Assembly: GCF_900199455.1 (NCBI RefSeq)
Contig: NZ_FZQR01000015.1
Coordinates: 62,001-126,000, forward strand
Length of the DNA: 64,000 nucleotides
DNA from: Mesorhizobium carmichaelinearum
GTDB taxonomy: Bacteria > Pseudomonadota > Alphaproteobacteria > Rhizobiales > Rhizobiaceae
Reading direction: 5' to 3'
Positions 50,876-60,361 of this stretch are shown piece after piece. Position numbers and translations under genes: made by a program. Positions within the stretch are counted from its first letter, which is position 1. Each line of letters starts with the position of its first letter. The notes beneath the pieces were generated by a model. The model searched no databases. It was given only the letters and a program-made list of their open reading frames with translations, and was not told the DNA's origin.

Positions 50876-51631
50876 CTAGACCTGGGCGGTGCCGCCGTCG
50901 ACGAACAGCTCGGCTCCGGTGACAAAGCTGGAATCATCAGAGGCCAGGAACACTGCCGCCTTGCCGATCTCGTTAGGGTCGCCGAGCCGCCCCATCGGCA
51001 CCTGGGTAGCGAGGAAATCAAGCAAACCCTTCTGCTGTTCAGCTTCGGGTCCGGCAAGCTCGGCGAGGCCTGTCGTACGGGTCGGACCGGGGCTGAGGAT
51101 GTTGACGCGGATCTGTCGCTCCTTAAGGTCGATTATCCAACTGCGGGCAAAATTGCGCAGCGCAGCCTTCGACGCGCTATAGACGCTGAACGCCGCCGCG
51201 CCGGTTGAGCCAGCGGTCGAACCGGACAGGATTACCGAGGCACCGTCGGCCAACAGTGCGAGCGCTTTCTGCACCGTGAACAGTACGGCCTTGACGTTGC
51301 GGTCGAATGTTTCGTCGAAGTGCTGTTCGGTTATCTGGCCGAGCGGCAGCATGGAACCACCGCCGGCGTTAACCGAGAGCACATCGATACGGCCGCTTTG
51401 CGCTTTCACCTGAGCGTAGAGGCGGTCGAGATCGGTGAAACTGGTCGAGTCGGCTTGGATACCGGTGGCGTTTTTGCCGATTGCCGCGACGGCCTTGTCG
51501 ATCTCGGCCTGTCGCCGTCCGGTAATGTAGACATGCGCACCTTCCGCGGCGAAGCGCTTGGCAATGCCAAGGCCGATACCGCTGCTGCCGCCGGTAACCA
51601 CGGCGATCTTTCCTTCGAGTTTGTTTGCCAT
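50876..51631 (-). CDS. Short-chain dehydrogenase/reductase
   Basis: A 251-aa classical SDR. The cofactor motif is TGGSSGIGLGIA (residues ~14-25), followed by NAG (VNAGGG). The catalytic Ser lies in LSGSTAG and the Tyr/Lys in YSASKAAL; the end VTGAELFVDGGTAQV is typical. GR at the second strand (YITGRRQ) suggests NADP preference. ATG 51631 follows GGAG; a long upstream extension is rejected. Divergent from the LysR gene across 94 bp. Confidence 0.95.
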   Translation of the reverse strand: MANKLEGKIAVVTGGSSGIGLGIAKRFAAEGAHVYITGRRQAEIDKAVAAIGKNATGIQADSTSFTDLDRLYAQVKAQSGRIDVLSVNAGGGSMLPLGQITEQHFDETFDRNVKAVLFTVQKALALLADGASVILSGSTAGSTGAAAFSVYSASKAALRNFARSWIIDLKERQIRVNILSPGPTRTTGLAELAGPEAEQQKGLLDFLATQVPMGRLGDPNEIGKAAVFLASDDSSFVTGAELFVDGGTAQV

Positions 51632-51725
51632 TTTCGTCACTCCTTGTTGTGGGTGACAGAGACATATGGACAGGTCTATCCTTTCGAAATAGAAATGCTT
51701 GCAAACAATAATTGCAGGATTGGTA

Positions 51726-52646
51726 ATGTCGAAAGCCCCGGATTTTGAAGGTTTGGCAATGTTCGCCAAGGTCGCGGAGGAGCGATCCTTTGCCGCCGCC
51801 GCACGTGTGCTTGGCCTGTCGGTGGCGACGGTGTCACGTGGCGTCAGCCGCCTGGAGGAGCGGCTTGGCGCGCGGCTTTTCAACCGGACGTCGCGCCGCC
51901 TGGCCCTCACGGATTTCGGTCATCGACTCGCCGAGCGTGCGTCTCGCCTTTACCGCGACGCGGAGGATGCCGAGAACGCGGTGCGAGAACTGTCGGCCAG
52001 TCCTCGCGGCCTTGTACGTCTGGCCGTTCCGATGTCGTTCGGGCTGAGGTGGGTGGCGCCGCTGCTTCCTGATTTCTTCAAGCTCTATCCTGACGTGTCG
52101 ATCGACATGCATCTAAGCGATGCGGTCGTCGATCTGATCGGCGAGGGGTTCGATGCAGCTTTGCGGATTGCCGTGTTGCCGGATTCCTCGTTGGTTGCCC
52201 GGCGCTTGTGCAACATTGCGCCGTTCATCGTTGCGGCGCCATCCTATTTTGCCAGGCATGGCCGGCCGAGCACGCCACGCGAACTCGACGCACATCACTG
52301 TCTTGGCTACGCCTATCGGCCGCGGCAGGACGTTTGGCATTTCAGCAATGCTGCGGGCGATGAAGAGGTTGTCACACCGTCCGGACCGTTGCGGGTCACC
52401 AATTCCGACGCCCTTGTTCCGACCGTGCTGGCCGGAACTGCGATCGCCGAACTGCCGGAGTTCATTGCCAGCGAGTACCTTGCCGACGGGCGTCTGGAAG
52501 CGATCCTGACCGATTGGACTTTGCCCAGGGGCGCGCTGTATTTTGTAACGCCGTCGGCCCGCGCGCGCCCGGCCAAAGTCGAGGCCGTCGCCGGTTTCAT
52601 GGCTGCCCACCTGTCAAAACCGAGCTGGCAACCGATCCATCAATAG
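51726..52646 (+). CDS. LysR-family regulator (divergent from SDR)
   Basis: A 306-aa LysR protein with the winged helix FEGLAMFAKVAEERSFAAAA, LGLSVATVSRGVSRLEERLG and FNRTSRRLALTDFG, then a periplasmic-binding-like effector domain. ATG 51726 is preferred over one 27 bp earlier. The 94-bp gap to the SDR gene contains TTGCAAACAATAATTGCA (51700-51716 region), a plausible LysR box. Likely activates or represses the SDR gene. Confidence 0.92.
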   Translation: MSKAPDFEGLAMFAKVAEERSFAAAARVLGLSVATVSRGVSRLEERLGARLFNRTSRRLALTDFGHRLAERASRLYRDAEDAENAVRELSASPRGLVRLAVPMSFGLRWVAPLLPDFFKLYPDVSIDMHLSDAVVDLIGEGFDAALRIAVLPDSSLVARRLCNIAPFIVAAPSYFARHGRPSTPRELDAHHCLGYAYRPRQDVWHFSNAAGDEEVVTPSGPLRVTNSDALVPTVLAGTAIAELPEFIASEYLADGRLEAILTDWTLPRGALYFVTPSARARPAKVEAVAGFMAAHLSKPSWQPIHQ

Positions 52647-52669
52647 AGGGCAGGGCGCCCTCGGACGAA

Positions 52670-54844
52670 TCAGCCGGCGTGGCTGTGCAGCGCACGCGAC
52701 TTCAGCAGGCGCTGGATGTCCGTCGCCTTCGACGGCACGCCGATCAGATAGCCCTGCGCCTCGGCACAACCATTGTCGCGCAGCATGTCGAGTTGCACCT
52801 CGGTCTCGACGCCCTCGGCGGTGACGACAATGCCAAGCTCTGTGCCGAGCCCGATAATGGTACGGACGATCGCCGCCGTGTCGCGATTGCCCATGTCGTG
52901 AATGAAGGAGCGGTCGATCTTGATCTTGTCGACCGGGAAACGCCTGAGGTAGCCGAGCGAGGAATAGCCGGTGCCGAAATCGTCCAGCGCAATGCGGATG
53001 CCGAGATCGCGCAGCTGGCGCAGTGTCTTCAGCACGGCTTTGCTTTCGTCCATCAGCACGGTTTCGGTGATTTCCAGTTCCAGCTGTCCGGCCGGCACGC
53101 CGGAAAAGGCCAGAGCCGAGATGACGCTACGGGCAAACCCGCCGCTTTTGAGCTGCACGGCCGAGACATTGACCGCGATGCGCAAGCCGGGAGGCCAGCT
53201 TGCCGCCGCTGCGCAGGCTTTCCTCAGCGCCCACTCGCCAAGCGGCACGATCAGTCCGGTTTCTTCGGCGACCGGAATGAAGGCGTCCGGCGCGACCGTG
53301 CCGCGCGCTGGCGAATGCCAGCGCATCAAGGCCTCCGCACCGATGATCTCGCCGGAAGCGATGTTCATGATGGGCTGGAAATCGAGATCGAACTCCTGGC
53401 GCGGCAGCGCCGCCTCGAGGTCGACCTCGAGCGCTCGGCGGGCCTGCACTATGGCGTCCATTGCGGGCTCGAAGAAGCGATATAGGTTGCGCCCTTCGCT
53501 CTTGGCCCGATAGAGCGCGGTATCGGCATTTTTCAACAGCGTATCGACGTCCCTGCCGTCTTCGGGGAAAACGGCAATGCCCAGGCTTATGCCGACATGC
53601 ATGTCCCGGCTCTTGTCGCGAAATGGCTTTGCGATTGCCTCGACGATGCGTTTCGCCAGTTTTTCAGCATCGGCAATGCCCCTGGAATTGAACTGCATGA
53701 CGACGAACTCGTCGCCGCCGAAGCGGGCGACGATGTCTGTTTCATTGCGCACACAACGCTGCAGCCTCTCGGCCACGCTCTTCAACAGCCAGTCGCCGGC
53801 AGGATGTCCCCAGGTGTCGTTGATCGCCTTGAAGCGGTCGAGATCGAGCGAGAAGATCGCCAACGGTGTGGCCGCCGCCTCCTCCAGCGCCAGGTCGAGC
53901 CGTTCGCGGAACATCGAGCGGTTGGGCAGTCCGGTCAGCGTGTCATGATGTGCAAGATGGATCATGCGCTCTTCGGTGCGTCGACGTTCGGTGACGTCGT
54001 CGAAAGTCACCACCCAGCCGCCGCCGCTCATCGGCTGGCGTGTGACCAGAACCGTCCTGCCGTCGGTAAGATAGCGATAGGCCGAATGCATTTTTGCCGC
54101 CACCAAGCAGGCTTCGGTTTTGGCGACCTCGCTGTCGACATCGATCTGCTGATAGATGCCGAGTTCCAGCAATTTTTCGAGCGCGTCGCGATGCGTCGTT
54201 CCAAGCGGAAAGTCTGCCGCGGTGACGTTGTAGAGCTCCAGAAAACGCCGGTTGCGCACGATCATCTTGCCGTCGGCGTCGTACATCAGCAGGCCTTGTG
54301 ACATGTTCGCGAGTGCGGCGTCGAAACGGCGATGCTGCTCCTTGAGGTCCTGCTCGGCGCGCCGCTGTTCGGTGATGTCCTCATAGATCGAGACCCAGCC
54401 GCCCAGGGCCAGCGGGCGGTGCGAGATGTTGATGATGCGACCATCCGACAGCGTCTCTTCGTAGGTCGAGGGCTTCGCCTGGTCGATATAGGGTTTGCGG
54501 ATGGCATAGAGTTGGTCGGCGCTTTGCGAGGCGATGCCGATATCGACGCTGTGCCGCAGGATGTCGAGGAAGCGGATGCCCGGTCGGACCAGCTTGGCAT
54601 CGAGGCAGAAGATGTTGATGTAGTTGCCGTTGCAGATGATCATGCGCTCGTCGGCGTCGAACATGCACAGGCCATGCGACATGTTCTCGACAGCGGCCGA
54701 AAAGCGTTCGTTCTGGTCGCGCAGCTCGTCTTCCATGCGTCGCGGGCGCTCCACGCCTTCGGGCGCCCGCTCGGGGACGATCGAACCATCCTTGACATCC
54801 ACGACGGGCATGAGGCGCGCCTGCGGTGTGATCGAACACCACAC
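52670..54844 (-). CDS. PAS-PAS-GGDEF-EAL signalling protein
   Basis: A 724-aa protein for cyclic-di-GMP turnover. Two PAS-type sensor domains (about residues 40-150 and 165-275; MSHGLCMFDADERMIICN and MSQGLLMYDADGKMIVRN) precede GGDEF (about 290-450; ARFGGDEFVVMQ, intact active site) and EAL (about 465-715; EALMRWHSP, DDFGTGYSSLGYLRRFPVDKIKID). Both catalytic sites look complete, so it may be bifunctional. No membrane segments, so a cytosolic sensor. Start is GTG 54844 with GGAAG upstream, or ATG 54811. Confidence 0.93.
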   Translation of the reverse strand: MWCSITPQARLMPVVDVKDGSIVPERAPEGVERPRRMEDELRDQNERFSAAVENMSHGLCMFDADERMIICNGNYINIFCLDAKLVRPGIRFLDILRHSVDIGIASQSADQLYAIRKPYIDQAKPSTYEETLSDGRIINISHRPLALGGWVSIYEDITEQRRAEQDLKEQHRRFDAALANMSQGLLMYDADGKMIVRNRRFLELYNVTAADFPLGTTHRDALEKLLELGIYQQIDVDSEVAKTEACLVAAKMHSAYRYLTDGRTVLVTRQPMSGGGWVVTFDDVTERRRTEERMIHLAHHDTLTGLPNRSMFRERLDLALEEAAATPLAIFSLDLDRFKAINDTWGHPAGDWLLKSVAERLQRCVRNETDIVARFGGDEFVVMQFNSRGIADAEKLAKRIVEAIAKPFRDKSRDMHVGISLGIAVFPEDGRDVDTLLKNADTALYRAKSEGRNLYRFFEPAMDAIVQARRALEVDLEAALPRQEFDLDFQPIMNIASGEIIGAEALMRWHSPARGTVAPDAFIPVAEETGLIVPLGEWALRKACAAAASWPPGLRIAVNVSAVQLKSGGFARSVISALAFSGVPAGQLELEITETVLMDESKAVLKTLRQLRDLGIRIALDDFGTGYSSLGYLRRFPVDKIKIDRSFIHDMGNRDTAAIVRTIIGLGTELGIVVTAEGVETEVQLDMLRDNGCAEAQGYLIGVPSKATDIQRLLKSRALHSHAG

Positions 54845-54874
54845 TGTTGCCGCTTCCGGTTAATTTAGCGTTCT

Positions 54875-55510
54875 CTACCCTACCGCCGACGTCGCAACTG
54901 GATGCCGCGACTTCTCAAGTACCGAAAATCGCTTCAGGAATGCGTTCTGCGCCCAGGTTACCGAGCGTGGCGTGAAGTCGAAGCGCTCGGCGGAAAAACC
55001 TCGCGGACGACCGAAGAATTCGGCCGCCTCTGCGGTTGAGAAGCCGGCAAGCAGCGTCGCCTCGAAATAGGCGGCGATCTGGTCGGCGCGCTTGATGTCC
55101 CTGCGCAGCGCCGCGGCCGGTTCGGCAGGCAGCGAAAAGCGCAGATGAATGGCGCGCTGCAGGCGCAATTCGCAGTCCTTGTAGCTGCCGCCCATCACCG
55201 ACTTGAACGGCGAGATCATGTCGCCGATGACATATTCAGGCGCATCGTGCAGCAGTGCGGCGAGCCGGTCGCTGGCCGAAGCCTGCGGCACCAGATCGTT
55301 GAACAGCGACTCGACCAGCAGTGAATGCTGGGCGACCGAGAACGCATGCTCGCCGCTGGTCTGGCCGTTCCAGCGGGCAACGCGGGCGAGCCCATGGGCA
55401 ATATCCGAAATCTCGATGTCGAGCGGCGAGGGGTCGAGCAGGTCGAGCCGGCGGCCGGACAGCATGCGCTGCCAGGCGCGTGGCGGCGCACCGGTGCGGT
55501 CTGCCGCCAT
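54875..55510 (-). CDS. HD-domain phosphohydrolase (YfbR-like)
   Basis: A 211-aa HD-superfamily hydrolase with metal ligands in GEHAFSVAQHSLLVE and ALLHDAPEYVIGDMISPFK, then a later conserved Asp in IKRADQIAAYFEA. The arrangement is that of YfbR-type 5'-nucleotidases, but the substrate is a guess. Start overlaps the ygfZ stop (TGATG), so the two form an operon. Confidence 0.88.
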   Translation of the reverse strand: MAADRTGAPPRAWQRMLSGRRLDLLDPSPLDIEISDIAHGLARVARWNGQTSGEHAFSVAQHSLLVESLFNDLVPQASASDRLAALLHDAPEYVIGDMISPFKSVMGGSYKDCELRLQRAIHLRFSLPAEPAAALRRDIKRADQIAAYFEATLLAGFSTAEAAEFFGRPRGFSAERFDFTPRSVTWAQNAFLKRFSVLEKSRHPVATSAVG

Positions 55511-56370
55511 CAGGCCTCCTCCGCGCTGACGGTTTCCTGCGGAAAACTGAATTTGGCCCAGGCGGGAATGGCCACCGTCACCGGCACATCGCCCGCCAGG
55601 ATCGGCTGGCCGGCGTCGAGCGCCGCCTTGACCCTGTCGATGCGGGCAATGGCAAGCCCGGTTGTGCCGGCACTCGAGCCGAGCGTGCCGACCGGCCGTC
55701 CCTCGACCGTGAGTTCGGTGCCGGAAGCCGGCAGGGGAAGCTCGGCTCGGACGATCAGCACACGCCGCCGCGCCGTGCCACGATGCTGCATGCGCGAGAC
55801 CACTTCCTGGCCGACATAGCAGCCCTTCCTGAAGCCGACGCCGCCGGTCTCGTCGAGCAGCACGTCATGCGGGAAGGCGTCGCCCAACGCGTAGTCGGCG
55901 CCGCTTTGAGCAATACCGTGCGCGATGCGGAAGGCCTGCCATGCAGCGATGTCGCCTGCGTCCGCAGTGTCGGCATAGGTTCGCGTGACGCTTTCATCGC
56001 GAAAGCGCCTGTCGGCAAGCGCGGTTGAATCATTCTCTGAGGCGATTGACTCTTTTCCCCACGCAACAGTGACAAGCGCCTGTTCCGACTTGGCAATCTC
56101 GACCTTGGCGCGAAGCTTGTAGAGCGTCAGCCGGCGAATGAAATCATCTGAAATGTCGGCCCGGCATTCCAACCGGAAGGCATTTTCACCGGCGCGCGAG
56201 ATCAGGAAGTCGAACAGGATCTTGCCTTGCGGCGTCAACAGCGCGCCGGGCTTGGCTTCGCCGGCGCCGAGCGTATCGAGATCGGTGGTCAGGATGTTTT
56301 GCAGAAAGTGCTCGGCATCCGGGCCGGAGACGGAAATGAGCGCGCGGTCTTTCAGCAGGGCAAAGGGCAT
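55510..56370 (-). CDS. ygfZ: Folate-binding protein YgfZ (Fe-S cluster biogenesis)
   Basis: A 286-aa tetrahydrofolate-binding protein of the GcvT fold, needed for certain Fe-S enzymes. The diagnostic KGCYVGQEVVSRMQHRG box is present, preceded by LSVSGPDAEHFLQ-type N-terminus and FPHDVLLDE. ATG 56370 gives the family N-terminus MPFALLKDRALISV, although no Shine-Dalgarno is visible; a TTG nine codons earlier is an alternative. Divergent from the dihydroorotase-family gene, a rhizobial constant arrangement. Confidence 0.92.
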   Translation of the reverse strand: MPFALLKDRALISVSGPDAEHFLQNILTTDLDTLGAGEAKPGALLTPQGKILFDFLISRAGENAFRLECRADISDDFIRRLTLYKLRAKVEIAKSEQALVTVAWGKESIASENDSTALADRRFRDESVTRTYADTADAGDIAAWQAFRIAHGIAQSGADYALGDAFPHDVLLDETGGVGFRKGCYVGQEVVSRMQHRGTARRRVLIVRAELPLPASGTELTVEGRPVGTLGSSAGTTGLAIARIDRVKAALDAGQPILAGDVPVTVAIPAWAKFSFPQETVSAEEA

Positions 56371-56445
56371 GGGGAGGATAAAAGCCTGATCTTGCAAAAC
56401 GGTTGGCCATTACGTAAGCCGCTGACACTCCCCCCGCAAGAGAGC

Positions 56446-57777
56446 ATGGCCATGACCTACGACCTCATCCTGACAGGCGGCACAGTGGTCAACCATGACG
56501 GCGAGGGCGCGCGTGACATCGGCGTGAAGAATGGGCGCATCGCCGCCATCGGCGATCTCCGCCAGACCTCGGCCGGCGAGGTGATCGACTGCCGCCGCCT
56601 GCACATCCTGCCCGGTGTCGTCGACAGCCAGGTGCATTTTCGCGAGCCGGGGCTGGAGCACAAGGAAGATTTGGAAACGGGCTCGCGGGCGGCGGTGCTT
56701 GGCGGCGTCACCGCGGTGTTCGAAATGCCCAACACCAATCCATTGACCACCAGCGAGGCGACGCTGGCCGACAAGGTTCGGCGCGGCAGCGGCCGCATGC
56801 ATTGCGATTTCGCGTTCTGGGTCGGCGGCACCCGCGACAACGCCAGGGATGTCGGCGAGCTCGAGCGGTTGCCGGGTGCGGCGGGAATAAAGGTTTTCAT
56901 GGGCTCGTCCACCGGCGACCTGCTGGTCGAAGATGACGAAGGCGTCGCCTCGATCCTGCGAAACACCCGCCGCCGTGCCGCCTTTCATTCCGAGGATGAG
57001 TTCCGTCTGCGCGAGCGCCTTGGCGAACGCATCGAGGGCGACCCGTCATCGCATCCGGTCTGGCGCGACGAGATCGCCGCCTTGCGCTGCACCGAACGCC
57101 TGGTGCGCATCGCGCGCGACGCTCGCGCCCGCATCCATGTCCTGCACATCTCGACCGCCGAGGAGATCTTGTTCCTCGAACAGCACAAGGATGTCGCGAC
57201 TTGCGAAGCGACGCCGCACCATCTGACGCTGAGCGCCGACGATTATCCCAGGCTCGGCACGCTGATCCAGATGAACCCGCCGGTGCGCGCCTCCCGCCAC
57301 CGCGACGGTGTCTGGCACGGCATCGCGCAAGGCATTGTCGACGTGCTCGGCTCCGACCACGCGCCGCACACGCTGGCCGAAAAGGCAAAACCCTATCCGG
57401 CCTCGCCCTCGGGTATGACCGGGGTACAGACTCTGGTGCCCATCATGCTCGACCACGTCAACGCCGGCCGGCTGACCTTGCAGCGTTTCGTCGATCTCTC
57501 CAGCCACGGCCCGCAGCGCATCTTCGGCATGGCCAGAAAAGGCCGCATCGCCGCCGGCTACGACGCCGATTTCACCATCGTCGACATGAAGCGGCGCGAA
57601 ACCATCACCAATGCGCAGGCCGGCTCGAAGGCTGGCTGGACGCCCTATGACGGCAAGGAAGTGACCGGCTGGCCAATCGGCACGGTCATTCGCGGCCACC
57701 GCATCATGTGGGAAGGCGAAATCGTCACACCAGGCCAGGGTAGGGCGGTGGAGTTTTCCGAGGCGCTGCCGGCTTAG
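56446..57777 (+). CDS. Dihydroorotase-family cyclic amidohydrolase
   Basis: A 443-aa TIM-barrel amidohydrolase normally annotated as dihydroorotase (dihydroorotate to carbamoyl-aspartate). Class I features: GVVDSQVHFREPGLEHKEDL, carboxylated lysine in GIKVFMGSSTGDL, AAFHSEDE, IHVLHISTAEE and VLGSDHAPHTLAEKAKPYPA. The first His of the usual HxH metal motif is Gln here (Q62; only H64 remains), which I believe is a trait of this rhizobial subgroup. Activity as a true dihydroorotase is therefore not certain. ATG 56446 (AAGAGAG upstream) or 56452. Confidence 0.85.
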   Translation: MAMTYDLILTGGTVVNHDGEGARDIGVKNGRIAAIGDLRQTSAGEVIDCRRLHILPGVVDSQVHFREPGLEHKEDLETGSRAAVLGGVTAVFEMPNTNPLTTSEATLADKVRRGSGRMHCDFAFWVGGTRDNARDVGELERLPGAAGIKVFMGSSTGDLLVEDDEGVASILRNTRRRAAFHSEDEFRLRERLGERIEGDPSSHPVWRDEIAALRCTERLVRIARDARARIHVLHISTAEEILFLEQHKDVATCEATPHHLTLSADDYPRLGTLIQMNPPVRASRHRDGVWHGIAQGIVDVLGSDHAPHTLAEKAKPYPASPSGMTGVQTLVPIMLDHVNAGRLTLQRFVDLSSHGPQRIFGMARKGRIAAGYDADFTIVDMKRRETITNAQAGSKAGWTPYDGKEVTGWPIGTVIRGHRIMWEGEIVTPGQGRAVEFSEALPA

Positions 57778-57842
57778 ACCTCCCCTTCAAGATGCTTCAC
57801 GCCTTTGATTCTCAAGCGTTTCTGCACTATGTTCGGGGCGCT

Positions 57843-58070
57843 ATGAAGACATATGCACCGCCCATGATTGTCCCCGCTGAGTTTCCGGAGCTGCAGGCGC
57901 TCTTGTGGAACCGCGATGCCGCGCGCCCAATCCCTGCCAAAGAGGCGTTTGCCCTGTATGAGCGCAATTGGCGTTTTGTCGACCAAAGGCGACTTACGGC
58001 GCGCGAAAAGCTGCTTATACAAAATCTGGCCGACGAATTCGGTCATGGTGTCCTTTTGACTGCTGGCTGA
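57843..58070 (+). CDS. Small partner protein upstream of AbiEii-type toxin
   Basis: A 75-aa protein (MKTYAPPMIVPAEFPELQAL) with GGGG 5 bp before ATG 57843; an in-frame ATG at 57792 is an alternative. Helical, charged, no HTH of the usual AbiEi antitoxin. It lies 65 bp before a nucleotidyltransferase toxin-like gene in the same direction, so it may be its antitoxin. Pairing is inferred from position. Confidence 0.65.
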   Translation: MKTYAPPMIVPAEFPELQALLWNRDAARPIPAKEAFALYERNWRFVDQRRLTAREKLLIQNLADEFGHGVLLTAG

Positions 58071-58135
58071 AGCCCTCTTTTGTCTGTTTTCGTCTCGCGT
58101 CTGCAACATTGAACTGGATATAGCGCGAGCGGATC

Positions 58136-58873
58136 ATGAAGGAATTCAGAAGGCCCGAACATCGCATCATTGGCGAAGCTCTCGCGTTGATGGACCGCGA
58201 TCTCCTGACCGCAAACAAATGCTGGTTTGGCGGCGGGACGGCGATTGTCATGAAATTCGGCGAGTATCGACGATCCCTGGATGTTGACTTCCTGTGTGCC
58301 GATGCCGACGGCTATCGCGAATTGCGCACCCATGCGGTCGAAAGGGGGGTCAGGGCATTTTTTCCCGAACCCGTCGAAGCTGTTCGAGATTTCCAGATTG
58401 ACCAATACGGCTTGAGGACAGTCGTAAGATTGCAGGGGCAGCTGATCAAATTCGAGGTGATCCGCGAAGGTCGCATCCAACTGCAAGGTGACTTCGACAA
58501 TGATCTAAAAGTCCCTATTCTCACTGCAGCGGACATGTTTGCCGAGAAGCTGCTGGCCAATGCCGATCGGTGTCAGGATCGCGCGACCGCATATCGCGAT
58601 GCCATTGACCTCGGGATCTTGATTGGCATCTACGGAAGAATCCCGGCTGAAGCCCTCGGCAAGGCACAGACCGCTTACGGCGCTGATATCCGGAACAAGG
58701 TTGCATGGGTCGCGAACAAACTTCAGGACCGGGACGAGCTACGCGACGCCGCCGAGGTTCTGCAAATGGATCCCGGCGTGGCTGCAAAAGCGATCTCAGC
58801 TCTTCGAGATGAGGGTATCCGCCTTTGGCCTAGTGCGGGCATTCTCAGCGGCGTTGCCGATCCGCACGGTTAA
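58136..58873 (+). CDS. Nucleotidyltransferase AbiEii/AbiGii toxin-family protein
   Basis: A 245-aa DNA-polymerase-beta-fold nucleotidyltransferase. The active-site signature is WFGGGTAIVMKFGEYRRSLD followed by VDFLCAD (GG-T, S-D-D), with FEVIREGRI and an AADMFAEKLLANADRCQDR region typical of COG2253/AbiEii proteins. Relatives are toxins of type IV toxin-antitoxin and abortive-infection systems; some modify tRNA 3' ends. The usual wHTH antitoxin gene is missing, replaced by the small gene upstream. Confidence 0.85.
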   Translation: MKEFRRPEHRIIGEALALMDRDLLTANKCWFGGGTAIVMKFGEYRRSLDVDFLCADADGYRELRTHAVERGVRAFFPEPVEAVRDFQIDQYGLRTVVRLQGQLIKFEVIREGRIQLQGDFDNDLKVPILTAADMFAEKLLANADRCQDRATAYRDAIDLGILIGIYGRIPAEALGKAQTAYGADIRNKVAWVANKLQDRDELRDAAEVLQMDPGVAAKAISALRDEGIRLWPSAGILSGVADPHG

Positions 58874-58892
58874 GCATTCGCGTGCCCGAGGT

Positions 58893-59681
58893 TCAATCTC
58901 CCGCGACGAAAAACGTCCATTGTCCGGCGGGCGTGATGCCGACGCGGTAGAAGATATAGGCGCCGAACTGCTTCATGTCGTCGAAGTCACCGGCGGTGAC
59001 GATCTTGAACAGTTCGACCCGCTGCTTGGCGTCGAGCTTGTCCAGCGGCAGTGCGAAGAAATACGGCCAGACATAGAGTTCCTGCGGTGTTCCGGCGTCG
59101 ACATGGACATATCCGGCGCTGAGCACTTCCTCCAGGATGGCCAGGATTTCCTGGCCGTCAGGGTCGCCGGACAGCCCTTTGAGGAAGGCGATGGCGTCGC
59201 CGTCGATGTCGGCCAGCGACAGCTGGGTCATGCTGTCGCCCTTGCCGATCAAGGGCCGGAGCTTTTCGATATCGCCGCTCCTGCAGGCTTCGATGATCAA
59301 ATCATGCATGCGCCGCACGGGCTCGGGCAGCTTGCCGAGATCGTAGACGACTTCCGGCAGGGGCGCTTCGGGATCGACTCGCGGCCTGTTGGTGCCGCCA
59401 TCGGATGGACTGTCAGGCTCCGCGGCGTCCGGAGCGGCCGGCTGCTGGCCGGTCGAAGGCGGCGTTCCCGCCGGGTCAGGCATGGGAATCGCGCCGCCAG
59501 GCGAAATGTCGTCATTCGTCGACGGTGTGACAGGCGAGGGAAGCTCTTCGCGCTGGATCTCGCTCAGCGCATAGGCCGGGCTGCTTGCCAGGCACGTCAC
59601 AAAGGCAATCGTGGCACAGCAAGTGGCGAGGCGGATGTAAAGGACCAGGCCCTTCGGCCCGCCTGACATCGGAAAATTCAC
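58893..59681 (-). CDS. Exported hypothetical protein
   Basis: A 262-aa protein with a signal peptide (residues ~1-38, ending SSPAYA) and a low-complexity Pro/Ser/Asp linker (about 45-105). A folded C-terminal domain follows (EPVRRMHDLIIEACRSGDIE, then SAGYVHVDAGTPQELYVWPY to FYRVGITPAGQWTFFVAGD). Likely periplasmic. I recognise it as a conserved rhizobial unknown without function. Confidence 0.8.
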   Translation of the reverse strand: MNFPMSGGPKGLVLYIRLATCCATIAFVTCLASSPAYALSEIQREELPSPVTPSTNDDISPGGAIPMPDPAGTPPSTGQQPAAPDAAEPDSPSDGGTNRPRVDPEAPLPEVVYDLGKLPEPVRRMHDLIIEACRSGDIEKLRPLIGKGDSMTQLSLADIDGDAIAFLKGLSGDPDGQEILAILEEVLSAGYVHVDAGTPQELYVWPYFFALPLDKLDAKQRVELFKIVTAGDFDDMKQFGAYIFYRVGITPAGQWTFFVAGD

Positions 59682-59752
59682 TGCCCGTATCTCCTTGGCT
59701 CCCGGGCATGATGCCCAAACGGCACTCGATCGTCAAAGAACCGGATATCGGT

Positions 59753-60010
59753 TCAGTGCCGCAGCCGCTCGGGTTCGAAGGCGCCAGCAATCACCTTTTC
59801 ACGCATGCGGTCGAGCAGGGCAAGGGCCGATGTCTCGCCGTTGGCGCGCAGCATTTCACCGAATGCGGTCTCAAGCGCCGCCTCGGCAATGATCTCGGGC
59901 TCGATGCCGGCCGAAAGGCCTTCCGCCCAGGCTTCGCTGTGGCTCTCCACCGCCGTCAGGCGTTTTTCTTCCCTGACCAGCGCGTCGATGTCGTTGGCAG
60001 CTTGTTCCAT
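59753..60010 (-). CDS. Small hypothetical helical protein
   Basis: An 85-aa protein; ATG 60010 follows AAAGGGTGG and is preferred to an ATG 33 bp earlier. Almost entirely helical (MEQAANDIDALVREEKRLTA, FGEMLRANGETSALALLDRM). No known family. Same strand as the exported protein downstream, separated by 71 bp. Confidence 0.7.
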   Translation of the reverse strand: MEQAANDIDALVREEKRLTAVESHSEAWAEGLSAGIEPEIIAEAALETAFGEMLRANGETSALALLDRMREKVIAGAFEPERLRH

Positions 60011-60361
60011 AAGCGATGTCCACCCTTTCAAGCGGCGATCCATCCGTGCGGATCAGGCTTGATCTGTTCCGTTACACGCAGTCTCAAGTAAGTATCTGTA
60101 AATACGACATTTTTTTGATCGTCTTTTACAGAGGCGGCTGCATTTGGCGAAGCTGCGTTTCAACCCGGATCAAACTTAGCCGATTAGACCGGCCTGCGGG
60201 GCGAAAACCTTCAGTTTGAGTTAATTTCGCATTCGCGCGGTAACGTTTGATTAACGCTGTTGCAGAAGTGCAACATCAGGATTGCACCAAGACACAGACT
60301 GGTACAAGCCGGATTTGTCCGACATGGCCGGCGACGGCCCGGATATCTGTTGATGGATGCC
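60011..60361. other. Intergenic region
   Basis: About 350 bp with no gene seen. A short palindrome TGTTGCA-GAAG-TGCAACA lies at 60258-60275. Probably contains the promoter of the minus-strand gene ending at 59753. Confidence 0.45.
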
